Positions 15,228-24,503 of a stretch of 26,036 nt of DNA are shown one piece after another. The stretch comes from a virus: IMG/VR virus record IMGVR_UViG_3300030098_002921, positions 1-26,036 of that record, one strand, 5' to 3'. The notes beneath the pieces were generated by a model, which was not told the DNA's origin, did not search any database, and saw nothing but the letters and a program-made list of their open reading frames with translations. The first letter of the stretch is position 1. Every line of letters starts with the position of its first letter. The translations under genes and the position numbers were made by a program.

Positions 15228-16955
15228 ATGGCTGATAGCACTGATGTATTCCAAGATATTAATGCTTTACTTACAAGAAAAGCAACTGAAGAGATATTTG
15301 AAACATTATTTAAAACTTCTGCAGAGAGGGAAAGAGAGAAAATGCCAGAGGCAAATTCTTATTTCCAATTAGCTCAGACTTTAACTGACGAAAATAGTTT
15401 TGCGAATTTCGAGAATATATTCAAAGATTATTCTAAAAAGAATGATTCTTATGGCCCAAGAGTTGAAGCTATAGAGAGCATGACAAAGTCTGCTTTTGAA
15501 GGTAGAAGACAACAATTTGAAATCTTTAAGAATGCTCATTTAGAAGTTGAAAAAATGACTAGAGATGATTACCTTGTATCTTCCACAGATAAGAAAGGTG
15601 GAATACAAAATATTACTACAGAGGATATTTTAGGATGGAGTCACGAAGAATTGACAAGAGAGCTTGGTAAGGCTAATGAATATTTTGACGCTTTCTCTCT
15701 ATCTAAAAATGGTTATAGACATGCTCCATTAAATTCTTCTCAAAATACAATATCTCTTGCACGTGATATTACGAAATATAGAGACCAAATTCTTGCAGGT
15801 TTAGAGGTAGCTGTGAATACTGGCAAGATACCAAACGATGAAAGAATATTAAGGGCTATTATAAGTGGTAAACCTGACAATGTTAAATCAATAATAAAAG
15901 AAGAAAAAGCTATATCTTCAGGGATGTACGATAGGGCTAATAGTAATATATCTTCCTATTCAAATTTATTAAACAAATTAACTGCATACGAAACTGAGCC
16001 AGAACAATTTAGAACATTTACTGATGACATTTTATCTGGGAAAAAGCCAACAATAGATGGAAAAGAAATATCTAAAGACGAGCATACACAATCAATTAAG
16101 GCAATGCAATCAATGTTATCCATGTTTAATAGTGGGCAGGGCTCTAGTCTAGACTATTCTACATATATAAATAATATAAATGATTCACTTACCAGAGAGA
16201 TAGCACTTAGAGATAAAGCTAATCAACGTTATAAAGAGTATGCTGGAGCTTTATATTCAGAAGCTGATAATACATTTGACGAGATTATGGCTCAATATAG
16301 AGAAAGTGGATTTAGTGAAAATGTAATTAATAATGTTGTTACTACTGATGATGGTAAAAAAATTACTACTGATAAAGAAAAAGATAAGAAGACTGTTATT
16401 CTTAAAGATAAGACTAAAGAAGAAGTTGTAATAGAACAAACAGATTTCGATGAAAAGCGTCATTCTATTAATGACCCTAGACCAGAGCTTAAAAAGGCAA
16501 ATGGTAAATTTGTATTTATGCAAGATGGTAAGATGAAAGAATGGAATAATACTGCATTTGTTAAAGAATTTGATAGGAATGTTCCCATATTAGATGCTGG
16601 ATATGATAAATTTTATTGGAATAAAGGAAAGTGGAATCATATAAGTAAGATAAGGGTTGATACTCCTATAACATCTCCAAAGGCAAAAGAGGAAACTGAA
16701 CTTGTAAGAAGGGAAGCTTTCAATGAAATGGTTAAAGATATAAAAAGTATGTCTAAAAAATTAGGATATACTAATATTGGAGATGCTACTAAGCAAACAA
16801 AAGGCATGCCATATAATGAGAATGTGTATAGGTATGCTAAAAGTCTTTGGGATAAATTACCTAAAAAAATAAAATCAGATTTTCGTTCTTTCGATAACTT
16901 TATGAATGCTGTAATTGATGCAGAAAAATCTGATATAGAATTTAATATGGAGTAA
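15228..16955 (+). CDS. Helical internal virion protein
   Basis: A 575-residue, strongly helical and charged protein with no Cys and no membrane segment. GGAG about nine bases before the ATG decides the start. The N-terminal 370 residues look like a rod of helices with many Lys/Glu/Asp. Around residues 370-405 there is a low-complexity Lys/Asp/Thr linker. The last 170 residues form a separate small domain with a beta part (KFVFMQDGKMKEWN and YDKFYWNKGKWNHI) and a final helix. It immediately precedes the giant gene and ends six bases before its ATG, so the two are probably made together. The likely role is a core or ejection-tube partner. I do not recognise the family. Confidence 0.65.
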   Translation: MADSTDVFQDINALLTRKATEEIFETLFKTSAEREREKMPEANSYFQLAQTLTDENSFANFENIFKDYSKKNDSYGPRVEAIESMTKSAFEGRRQQFEIFKNAHLEVEKMTRDDYLVSSTDKKGGIQNITTEDILGWSHEELTRELGKANEYFDAFSLSKNGYRHAPLNSSQNTISLARDITKYRDQILAGLEVAVNTGKIPNDERILRAIISGKPDNVKSIIKEEKAISSGMYDRANSNISSYSNLLNKLTAYETEPEQFRTFTDDILSGKKPTIDGKEISKDEHTQSIKAMQSMLSMFNSGQGSSLDYSTYINNINDSLTREIALRDKANQRYKEYAGALYSEADNTFDEIMAQYRESGFSENVINNVVTTDDGKKITTDKEKDKKTVILKDKTKEEVVIEQTDFDEKRHSINDPRPELKKANGKFVFMQDGKMKEWNNTAFVKEFDRNVPILDAGYDKFYWNKGKWNHISKIRVDTPITSPKAKEETELVRREAFNEMVKDIKSMSKKLGYTNIGDATKQTKGMPYNENVYRYAKSLWDKLPKKIKSDFRSFDNFMNAVIDAEKSDIEFNME

Positions 16956-16960
16956 GCTTG

Positions 16961-19900
16961 ATGGCTACACGTTACGAAGTAGTAGATTATATCAAAAAAA
17001 ATAGACCTAAATTTGCCTCTTCTTTTAAAGATGATAGAGAGATTTATGAGTGGGCTAGAAAGAGATACCTTAGAAATTATCCTTCTTGGGATGAGGTAGA
17101 AGCTAGATTTAATATAGATACTACTGACACTGCTACCTTTGAACAACCTAAAAATCAAATACAACAATCTGATTTAGAACAAGAAGATTATTCCCCAGAA
17201 AAATTAAATTGGTTTGAAAAATTCTTCACATATGGTGGTATAGCAGAAGAGGCTTTAGGCAAGGGTATTCTCCCAGAGGGTGTTAATCTTATAAAAGCTG
17301 TATCTGAAGGCTTAGGTGTAAGTGAAGATTATTGGGAGAGTGCTTATAATAATTCTATGGCTGGGCTTATGTATAACACTCTTACTGGTAAGGATAAATA
17401 TACAGTAGAGGCATACCATGATGGTGGAGCAAAAGGAGCTTTAATAGATGGCTCTTCTTTTCTTATGGGTATGGCAAATCCTGTAGATGCTATGTTATTT
17501 GCTATTTCTGGTGGTCTTGGAAAGGGGGGGACAGCCCTTGCAGAAAAAGGTATTAAAAGAGCATTTGTTAAAAAAGGAATGGATTTAAACACTAAAGCTT
17601 TAGCTAAAAATAGACCGTTTTTACGTAGTATGTTTTCTCAAGGTGTAGGTACGAGTGCAAGTTTAGGAACTTTCTTCTCTGCACAAGGTGCTGCAGCAGA
17701 GTCAGCACGTCAAAGCAAGGCTATTAAGGCAGGCGAGATGGATGCCTTTGATACTGGTGAAATTATTAAGAAATCAGTAGAGCATGGAAAAGAAGGTTTA
17801 ATTCTTGGTGGAGCTATAGGAATTGGTATAGGTGGTGCTATTGGTACTCGTTATGGACAATTAATGTTGAAAAGTAAGGCTGAGGGTAAAAATTTAACTA
17901 GATTTGAGAATGTTCAAAAGGCACTTACCCATCCAATACCTAGAGTTGGATATGAAGGTGCTTTGTTTACTCTTGGTGGTAAATTCTATAGAGGTGAAGA
18001 GATTAACTTGGGAAGTCCTGAGTTTTGGAATGAATATATACAAAGTACTTCTGTCATAGCTGGATTGAAGATGAGTGGTAAGCTTTGGGGTAAAGCTTTA
18101 GGTAAAGAACCTACAGAGAGAGGTGAAGAAGCTGATAGAATATTAATGGAAGGGTTAAAGGATGCTAGAAGTTTCTCAGAAGGAATGGAAAAGTCTCTTA
18201 AAGGTGTTGAGGCTAATGTTGGAGATTTAGCTCCAAATGTTAAAGATGTCCTAAATAGACATATTATGGAATCTGAGCTTGCAGGTCGTAAAGGTATGGG
18301 TGAGGGTGACCTTAATATGGCTAGGGGTAAATTAAATGAGATGATAAAGTTATTCTCAGAGTTTAATGAAAAAGGTGCTGAGATAGGTGTTGATAAAATG
18401 AAGCGTCTAGTTGAGCTTTCCACTGAGAATGAGAATATGTTAAGGTCTATAGTTGAGGATATGAAGTCAGACCCAACTAAAGCTTATGAGATTATGGGTA
18501 AGGTTAAAGTTAAGAAATTCCTTAGTGAAGCTGAGAAAAAACAAGTTGATAATTATCTAGAGAACCTTTCCTCTGTTTTAGAACAATTACAAGTACTTCG
18601 TAATGCTCCTACTAATGGTGGTGTTCATATTCCTAAAGAAGGGATTAATACTAAATTAAATGCTAATGAAGTTCCTTTAGATGGAGTTACAGGCACAAGT
18701 ATAAATAAAGATGGTACTATTAAGATATTTCAAAGTATTAATGTAGAGCAAGCAAGAAAGGAAGCTGCCTCTAAGCAGCAAACTACAGTTTCTACTGAGA
18801 CTCAGCAAGGCACTACGGGTGGAACTACTCAAAAGTTTCCTCCTTCAAGGCTTAAAGGTATAACTCATAGTAAGTTCAAGCAAACAGATATTTCTGGTGT
18901 ATCAGGAAAAAGAAAAGTGCAACTTGATAAAATAAGTGAAAGTGTTGATAAGCTAGAGCCTTCTGGTGATACTAATCTTTTTGAATCAAGTAGAGATGTA
19001 ATAGCCTACATTACAAGGCAGGTATTGCCTAAAAGAAAAGGTGGCCCAGGTGGCAGGGGGAAAGTTCCTCTTTCACTTGAAAGAATGGAAGCTCATATTA
19101 AAAATATGGGAGAGCTTGCGACATATTTATCTGGTAAAGGTAAAGACTTTTATACAATGGACAAGGCAGACCTTATAGATTTTTTATACAATAAAGACTC
19201 TGGTTACGCTAATACTATCAATCTTGTGATAGAGCATGTTGGTAAGTATAATGAAAAAGTCAAAGGTCTTACTAAGGCTGACATGACTGCTGAGGCTGGA
19301 GAGATAAAAGACCCTGTTCAGGGTGCTAGAATTGATTATATAAATTTTAATGAAGGGACTATTACTTATGTTCCTTCTAAAAGGGGTGGTACTCCTGCTA
19401 AAGTACCTATTACTAAGGAATTTGTCAATAAATTAAAAGATTTAATTAAACGGAATAAGGATGAAGGTAAAGAATATGAATGGATAGATATTGATGGAGA
19501 GTCTCATCAATTTATATTTTGGACTGAGCAAAAATTACCCGTTGAAATAACAGCTTTAAATACTCTTCTTTCTAGGTTTTCTAAGGATGTTGGCAAACAG
19601 ATGACCCAAAAGCAATTTAGAAAAGCTTTTGGAAGCTGGGCACAAGGCAAAAATGTTGATAAAACTATGCTTACAATGATTGATAGGATTGGTCTTGCAC
19701 ATACATCTGGAGATTTAAAAAAGGTATATCAAAAATTTAGTAAAGAGGAATTTAATAAATATAGAGAACTTCAAGAGCAATTTATAGGTGAAATATTTGA
19801 CCCAAGCTCAACTCCTCCTAAAAACACAGCTAAAGATTTTGCAACAACTTGGGAGATTAAAAAAGTAATAGATAATATTAGAAACCATACTGGCGATATA

Positions 19901-22900
19901 AAGATTGGTGGAACTGAGGGAGGTAAAGTACATAAGTTAAAAACTATCTCCAAGGAAACTGCTGAGAATATGATTCGCTATCAGCTTGAAACAAATGCCA
20001 GAGGGGTGGAAGGATTGCCTCGTTCAAAGTATTTAGAGTTTATTCAATTTGAACGCCCAGGTGTCACAGATACACCATCAAGGGTTAAGCCTAAAAAAAC
20101 TTTTGATAACATGACTGATATTGAGCGATTAGAATTTTCTAAAGCAAATTTAAAGAAGCAACTAAAACAAGCTCAAATAGATTATAATGAAAATCCTTCA
20201 TTTGGTGCTCAAGGAATAATTAAAGATATACAAAGCCAATTAAAGTCTATTGGTTTTCAATTAACTGAAGCTAGAAAAAAGAAACGTTTAGCTCCACGTA
20301 AGACTGAAGAGATAATATTTAAAACTCAAGCAGAACGTGATATTGCCTTGCAAGATTTCATGAGGCGTAACAAAATGACTCCAGAGTCTTTAAAAGAAGC
20401 AAAGCTTGGTAAAAATGAGATGGGTGAGTTCCTAGATGGTGCTATAAAACTTGCAAAAGGAGAGTGGCAGCCTATTGACTTCTTCCATGAAAATGCTCAC
20501 AGATTAAAATATTATGCTCAATCTGGTAATAATAAGAAAATTCTTAATATGTTCAAACAAGGCGAAAAACTTGCAGAGGGTAGTAAAGAATATAAAGAAT
20601 GGTTAAAGAAGAATAAGAATGTTAAAAATCCTGTTGAAGAGTTCTTTACTGATGTAGTCGCAGGTGAAGGCGTTGCACGAGAATTTAATAAAGGTTTTGT
20701 AAATAAGGTTAAGCAATTTGTTAATCGTATGGTATCAACTTTCAAGGTAGCATTTAATAAAGCTGACTATAAAGATATAGCTAGACTATTATCTAAGCCT
20801 GTTCAAGAAGGCTTTATTGGTGAAGGTGGTATAAAGACTGGTATTAAGAAATTTAGAGTTATTCCAGAAATTGGTAAATCTACTTTTGAACAAATTGCTC
20901 CTACAGAATATGTGAAAGCGATTAATAAGAGTGTAGATAAATTAATTAAAGAATATAATCCAAGTGTTAGAGATAAAGCTGAAATTATTAAGATAATCGC
21001 AGAAGATGTAGGTCTTATTGATTTTAAGCTAAGTAAAAAAGCATCATTAGAAGATTTAGGGATATTTTATAACCATCTTGAAACAAGCATTCCTCTTAGA
21101 GATATACCTAAAAAAGTTAATCTAGCATCATGGTTTAGAAATTACAGAACTGCTGAGAATACAAGACTTAGAGCGAATGTTTCCAAGGAAGCTCAAAAGG
21201 GATGGTTAGAGTCTATTGGTGTAAAAGAAGGAAATATATTTAAAGCTACTACAGACCAATTAAAATCATATCAGGCTATATTAAACACAATGAAATTCGA
21301 AAGACGTTCTAGTGTTGATTGGATTGATAAAAAGTTAATGATGGATAATGTACCAAGAGAAGTTCGTGACAAGTTCCTTCAGTATGGTGGATTAAAACAA
21401 AGTGCACTTCCAGTGCATATGGTTTTTGAGGGTATGGGTCTTAAAAAACTTTCAAGAAAAATGATTGACCATATCTCTGCTGAACAAGGACATATAGGTC
21501 ATTGGATAGACTTTGAAAATAAATCTATTAATGCATTAGGTAATAGAAAGTGGAAGAAGTACAAAGAACATCTATATTTATTTGACAGAGAAAGATATGT
21601 CGAAAGAAGAGATGCAGATAAGTTAACTAAAGCTGAAAAGAACTTTATAAATAAAGCAACAACTGCTTCATGGAGAAATGGTACTGATAAGTCTGTGAAG
21701 AATATGTTTTCATCAAGACTAGAAGGTAATTTTGGTAAAATATATAATGAATTTATGGGTAGCTATGAAAAGACATTTAATGAAATTATGTCTAAACATA
21801 TGAACTCAGCAGAGTTTCAGAAATGGAAAGAAGGAAATCATGTTAGATGGGTAAAGGGAAAGATATATGTTCATCGTGGTCTTACTGATAAGTTTAAAAA
21901 GCTGTACAATCCTACTGGACATAAGTATACTAAGTTTGTTGAAGAACAAGCAGCTAAACTCGCTGATAAATGGGCTAGAGATGCATATGGTGATAAGTAT
22001 ACCAAAGAACAATATAGTGAAAAATATGATGAAGCTAGTACTATTGCATGGGCAGAGCTTAGTGATATGTTTACTTACTCTGGTGAAAGATACTCTTCTA
22101 GATTTCTACAAAAAAGACATATTAAATTACCAGAATTTGTAAATATTGATGGTAAAAAAGTGCAAGTATATGAAACAGCTTACGATAAAACTATTACTCC
22201 ATATGCAACTGGAATGGCAAAGCTTTTTGCAAATCTAGAAATATTTCCTGAATTTAATAAAATATCTGGATTTAAAACTTACGATGTTAAAGATGTACTT
22301 GGGAGACTTGAAGGTCTCGATAGTAAGCATGGTAAGTGGGTTAAAGAACAGATTCATGTAAGGCTTGGTATGGGAAGCAGTCCTAGTGGTGATATGGCTA
22401 GTACATTTGTTAAATTCTCTCAAAAATATGCAACTGCTCTTGCTAAAGTAGGATTATCTTTTCCTACAGCTGGTATTAAAAACCTATTAGTTGGTAATAC
22501 TCAAACCTTACTTGCATTTAATGTATCAAGCTTTACAAGAGGCTTATTAAATACAATTGGAAGAGATTCAAGAAGAAATGTTCAAAAGACTGGAGCAACA
22601 GAATTAGGTTTAAGGCATCATGAAGAAGTAAGAACTTTTAAATGGCTTGATAATGTTGCATTTCAATTTGGTGGTATGAAGCCAACTGAGAATATAAATA
22701 GGTATATATCTGTTTTAGCAGGTAGACATGACCAACAAAGAGGTATAGAAATATTACAAAGATATAATCCTGATAGTAAGAAATATAAAAGAGTTGCAAA
22801 TAGATTTAAAAGGTTCTACCATCTTAGCAATAAGGAAATTGCTTTAATAAAAAAGTATGGATTTAATGGTACTGCTGAGAGAAACTTTAAAAGTACATTA

Positions 22901-24043
22901 GAAAAAGTACAGATTAGTCGAGAGCTAGATAGAATATATCAAAAAATGGATACTCTTGCACACATCAACACACAAGGTGCTTCTGCTGATGTCTTTATGC
23001 CATATTGGTGGAATAAAGGCTATGTTAAACCTTTCACTTTATATAAAAGAATGGCATATGCTGCAACTGCTAATACTGCTTCTAACCTTAAAGATGCATG
23101 GAAGGGAAGAAATTTTATGAAAATGACCTCCTTTATGCTTGGGTCATACTTTACAGGTGAAGCTCTTATGGCACTTCAAAATGCACTTATTGGGACTCCT
23201 TTCCCAACAAAGGATGACGAAGGAATGAAAAGGCTTGCCGTTATTTTATGGAAAGCTGAGATGTTTGGTCTTGGCTCTGAGCTTATAAGGGGAACTTTTG
23301 GTTCTTATGACCAAGTTGGGTGGTCACTATATCCATCTATAGCTAAGAATGCAGAAGATGCAGTTAATACTTTATTTGAAGTAAAAGATATATGGTCTGA
23401 TATGGCTAATGTAGATTCTGACGTGAAGTTTGACTTTACAGTTAACACTCTTGATAATTGGTTAAAAAGTACTGTAAGTCTTTATGGTAATCTTAAAAAG
23501 ACAGTGATGAATAAGAAGAGTAAATACAATACCGAGTATAAACAACAACAACAATACTTTAGAGAATTTGCCAAGGAAATGGATTTATCTTCTAACGTCC
23601 AGATGGATAAACATACAAGCAATTATTATTGGGATTTATTTGAGAATGCATGGAATCGCTCTTATTTAACAGGAGATAAAGAATCTTTTCAAAAAGTATT
23701 TTGGACAACCTTCTGGGGTATAGCTAATGATTATCATTTACGTGGAAGTAATGAAGATGGTATTACATTAAGAACAAGAGAGGATGCAATTAAGGAGGCT
23801 GCTAAAAATATAAAAAACAAAATTAAAAACTTAAATCCAAACAAGTATACCCTTACAACTAAAAGTCAAATGGGTAAAATCAAAGGTGTAAAATATAGAT
23901 TATGGCTTGGGAATGAAAAGACTAAACAACTAGATGGTTTAGAGAAACAATATTGGAGATTCTATAGACAGTGGTGGGGTAAAGATATAGCTGATTCAAT
24001 GAGTGCATTATACTTAACTGAGATGAAGAAATATTTCAAATGA
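16961..24043 (+). CDS. Giant polyvalent internal virion protein (recombinase-like and HExxH domains)
   Basis: A 2360-residue protein, probably ejected with the DNA. I use the ATG at 16961 (GGAG eight bases upstream) rather than the TTG one codon earlier. In order: a helical N-terminal module (1-50); glycine-rich membrane-active segments near 165-185 and 275-295; coiled coils (about 400-560); a Gln/Thr linker (about 601-632); a tyrosine-recombinase-like module (about 675-930, with R887, H914 and Y923); a coiled coil near 1055-1115; a metallopeptidase motif H1176-E-N-A-H1180 with E1226/E1227 downstream; a long helical body; and a C-terminal part with PYWWNKGYVKP (from 2014) and a hydrophobic segment about 2053-2078. 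Multi-domain giants of this kind are known as polyvalent proteins. Domain calls are by motif reading. Confidence 0.75.
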   Translation: MATRYEVVDYIKKNRPKFASSFKDDREIYEWARKRYLRNYPSWDEVEARFNIDTTDTATFEQPKNQIQQSDLEQEDYSPEKLNWFEKFFTYGGIAEEALGKGILPEGVNLIKAVSEGLGVSEDYWESAYNNSMAGLMYNTLTGKDKYTVEAYHDGGAKGALIDGSSFLMGMANPVDAMLFAISGGLGKGGTALAEKGIKRAFVKKGMDLNTKALAKNRPFLRSMFSQGVGTSASLGTFFSAQGAAAESARQSKAIKAGEMDAFDTGEIIKKSVEHGKEGLILGGAIGIGIGGAIGTRYGQLMLKSKAEGKNLTRFENVQKALTHPIPRVGYEGALFTLGGKFYRGEEINLGSPEFWNEYIQSTSVIAGLKMSGKLWGKALGKEPTERGEEADRILMEGLKDARSFSEGMEKSLKGVEANVGDLAPNVKDVLNRHIMESELAGRKGMGEGDLNMARGKLNEMIKLFSEFNEKGAEIGVDKMKRLVELSTENENMLRSIVEDMKSDPTKAYEIMGKVKVKKFLSEAEKKQVDNYLENLSSVLEQLQVLRNAPTNGGVHIPKEGINTKLNANEVPLDGVTGTSINKDGTIKIFQSINVEQARKEAASKQQTTVSTETQQGTTGGTTQKFPPSRLKGITHSKFKQTDISGVSGKRKVQLDKISESVDKLEPSGDTNLFESSRDVIAYITRQVLPKRKGGPGGRGKVPLSLERMEAHIKNMGELATYLSGKGKDFYTMDKADLIDFLYNKDSGYANTINLVIEHVGKYNEKVKGLTKADMTAEAGEIKDPVQGARIDYINFNEGTITYVPSKRGGTPAKVPITKEFVNKLKDLIKRNKDEGKEYEWIDIDGESHQFIFWTEQKLPVEITALNTLLSRFSKDVGKQMTQKQFRKAFGSWAQGKNVDKTMLTMIDRIGLAHTSGDLKKVYQKFSKEEFNKYRELQEQFIGEIFDPSSTPPKNTAKDFATTWEIKKVIDNIRNHTGDIKIGGTEGGKVHKLKTISKETAENMIRYQLETNARGVEGLPRSKYLEFIQFERPGVTDTPSRVKPKKTFDNMTDIERLEFSKANLKKQLKQAQIDYNENPSFGAQGIIKDIQSQLKSIGFQLTEARKKKRLAPRKTEEIIFKTQAERDIALQDFMRRNKMTPESLKEAKLGKNEMGEFLDGAIKLAKGEWQPIDFFHENAHRLKYYAQSGNNKKILNMFKQGEKLAEGSKEYKEWLKKNKNVKNPVEEFFTDVVAGEGVAREFNKGFVNKVKQFVNRMVSTFKVAFNKADYKDIARLLSKPVQEGFIGEGGIKTGIKKFRVIPEIGKSTFEQIAPTEYVKAINKSVDKLIKEYNPSVRDKAEIIKIIAEDVGLIDFKLSKKASLEDLGIFYNHLETSIPLRDIPKKVNLASWFRNYRTAENTRLRANVSKEAQKGWLESIGVKEGNIFKATTDQLKSYQAILNTMKFERRSSVDWIDKKLMMDNVPREVRDKFLQYGGLKQSALPVHMVFEGMGLKKLSRKMIDHISAEQGHIGHWIDFENKSINALGNRKWKKYKEHLYLFDRERYVERRDADKLTKAEKNFINKATTASWRNGTDKSVKNMFSSRLEGNFGKIYNEFMGSYEKTFNEIMSKHMNSAEFQKWKEGNHVRWVKGKIYVHRGLTDKFKKLYNPTGHKYTKFVEEQAAKLADKWARDAYGDKYTKEQYSEKYDEASTIAWAELSDMFTYSGERYSSRFLQKRHIKLPEFVNIDGKKVQVYETAYDKTITPYATGMAKLFANLEIFPEFNKISGFKTYDVKDVLGRLEGLDSKHGKWVKEQIHVRLGMGSSPSGDMASTFVKFSQKYATALAKVGLSFPTAGIKNLLVGNTQTLLAFNVSSFTRGLLNTIGRDSRRNVQKTGATELGLRHHEEVRTFKWLDNVAFQFGGMKPTENINRYISVLAGRHDQQRGIEILQRYNPDSKKYKRVANRFKRFYHLSNKEIALIKKYGFNGTAERNFKSTLEKVQISRELDRIYQKMDTLAHINTQGASADVFMPYWWNKGYVKPFTLYKRMAYAATANTASNLKDAWKGRNFMKMTSFMLGSYFTGEALMALQNALIGTPFPTKDDEGMKRLAVILWKAEMFGLGSELIRGTFGSYDQVGWSLYPSIAKNAEDAVNTLFEVKDIWSDMANVDSDVKFDFTVNTLDNWLKSTVSLYGNLKKTVMNKKSKYNTEYKQQQQYFREFAKEMDLSSNVQMDKHTSNYYWDLFENAWNRSYLTGDKESFQKVFWTTFWGIANDYHLRGSNEDGITLRTREDAIKEAAKNIKNKIKNLNPNKYTLTTKSQMGKIKGVKYRLWLGNEKTKQLDGLEKQYWRFYRQWWGKDIADSMSALYLTEMKKYFK

Positions 24044-24183
24044 TAAAACTTATAATACTATCAACAATGCTAAATACTTATGAAATACAAGCACTACCTC
24101 CTGAAGAAGTGAAGATAGAGGCTGGTCGTAAGCGTAGTAAAGGTCAGCGTGGAAGAAGAAAAGGTGGCTTTGGACTTAGATAA
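24040..24183 (+). CDS. Short basic protein with hydrophobic N-terminus
   Basis: Forty-seven codons whose ATG overlaps the stop of the giant gene (ATGA). The N-terminus (MIKLIILSTMLNTYEIQA) looks like a short signal sequence, then LPPEEVKIEAGRKRSK leads into an Arg/Lys/Gly-rich tail ending GRRKGGFGLR. The last 35 bases overlap the next gene in a different frame. A cleavable or anchoring hydrophobic start plus a highly basic tail suggests an exported, envelope-active or nucleic-acid-binding peptide. I have an impression of similar proteins at the end of virion operons in marine phages, without a known function. Confidence 0.6.
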   Translation: MIKLIILSTMLNTYEIQALPPEEVKIEAGRKRSKGQRGRRKGGFGLR

Positions 24184-24493
24184 TAAAGGTGCAAGAAGTT
24201 ACAAGGGTCAGATTATTGGAGATAGTATGTCTATTACTATCAACTTTAAATGGCTTATACAAATAGTAGTTGCAACTGCTATGGTCGTCTATGCTTTTTG
24301 GAAGATAGAAAGTAGAATACAAGACTTAGAAAGAAATATGGATGTAGCCCTAGAGGAAATAGAACTACATGAAGCAGAAAGAAAAGCTGCAGAACAAGCT
24401 CATGTTGAAGAAATGGAAGAACGTATGGAATGGTATGAGAATGAGCTTAACTTAAACCCATTTAGTTGGGGTAAGAAGAAAAAGAAAAAATAA
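24149..24493 (+). CDS. Membrane-anchored coiled-coil protein (spanin- or holin-like)
   Basis: A 114-residue protein if begun at the GTG (24149), with AAAGG about five bases ahead. An ATG at 24227 with GGAG five bases upstream would give 88 residues and is a fair alternative. It has one transmembrane helix (residues about 35-51: WLIQIVVATAMVVYAFW), then a charged coiled coil (about 52-94, Glu/Ala/Met-rich), then WYENELNLNPFSWGKK and a lysine run. An N-terminal span followed by a coiled coil is the shape of an inner-membrane spanin (Rz type), and overlap with a short exported partner recalls Rz/Rz1. However, no lipobox cysteine is present in the partner, so the comparison is only structural. 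It ends where the opposite-strand block ends. Confidence 0.65.
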   Translation: MEEEKVALDLDNKGARSYKGQIIGDSMSITINFKWLIQIVVATAMVVYAFWKIESRIQDLERNMDVALEEIELHEAERKAAEQAHVEEMEERMEWYENELNLNPFSWGKKKKKK

Positions 24494-24503
24494 TTAAAGA
24501 GCA
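24484..24503. other. Convergent gene junction with abutting stop codons
   Basis: The + strand unit ends in TAA at 24491-24493, and the - strand unit ends in TAA read from TTA at 24494-24496. No base separates them. I see no stem-loop with a T-run on either side, so transcripts from the two directions probably read into each other unless a factor-dependent stop acts. Confidence 0.8.

Noticed and set aside
16637-17167. Reverse-strand open frame of 176 codons
   Set aside because: It lies opposite two well-supported + strand genes, has Ile/Ser/Leu-rich composition typical of the complement of Lys/Glu-rich helical coding DNA, and has no ribosome binding site or motif.
17986-18423. Reverse-strand open frame of 145 codons
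   Set aside because: It is fully inside the giant gene, and its Ser/Leu/Pro-rich product is the complement shadow of that frame. Nothing recognisable.
19322-19750. Possibility that the recombinase-like region is a separate inserted integrase gene
   Set aside because: There is no stop or start codon with a ribosome binding site around it. The frame is continuous through the whole giant protein, so it is treated as a domain and not a gene.
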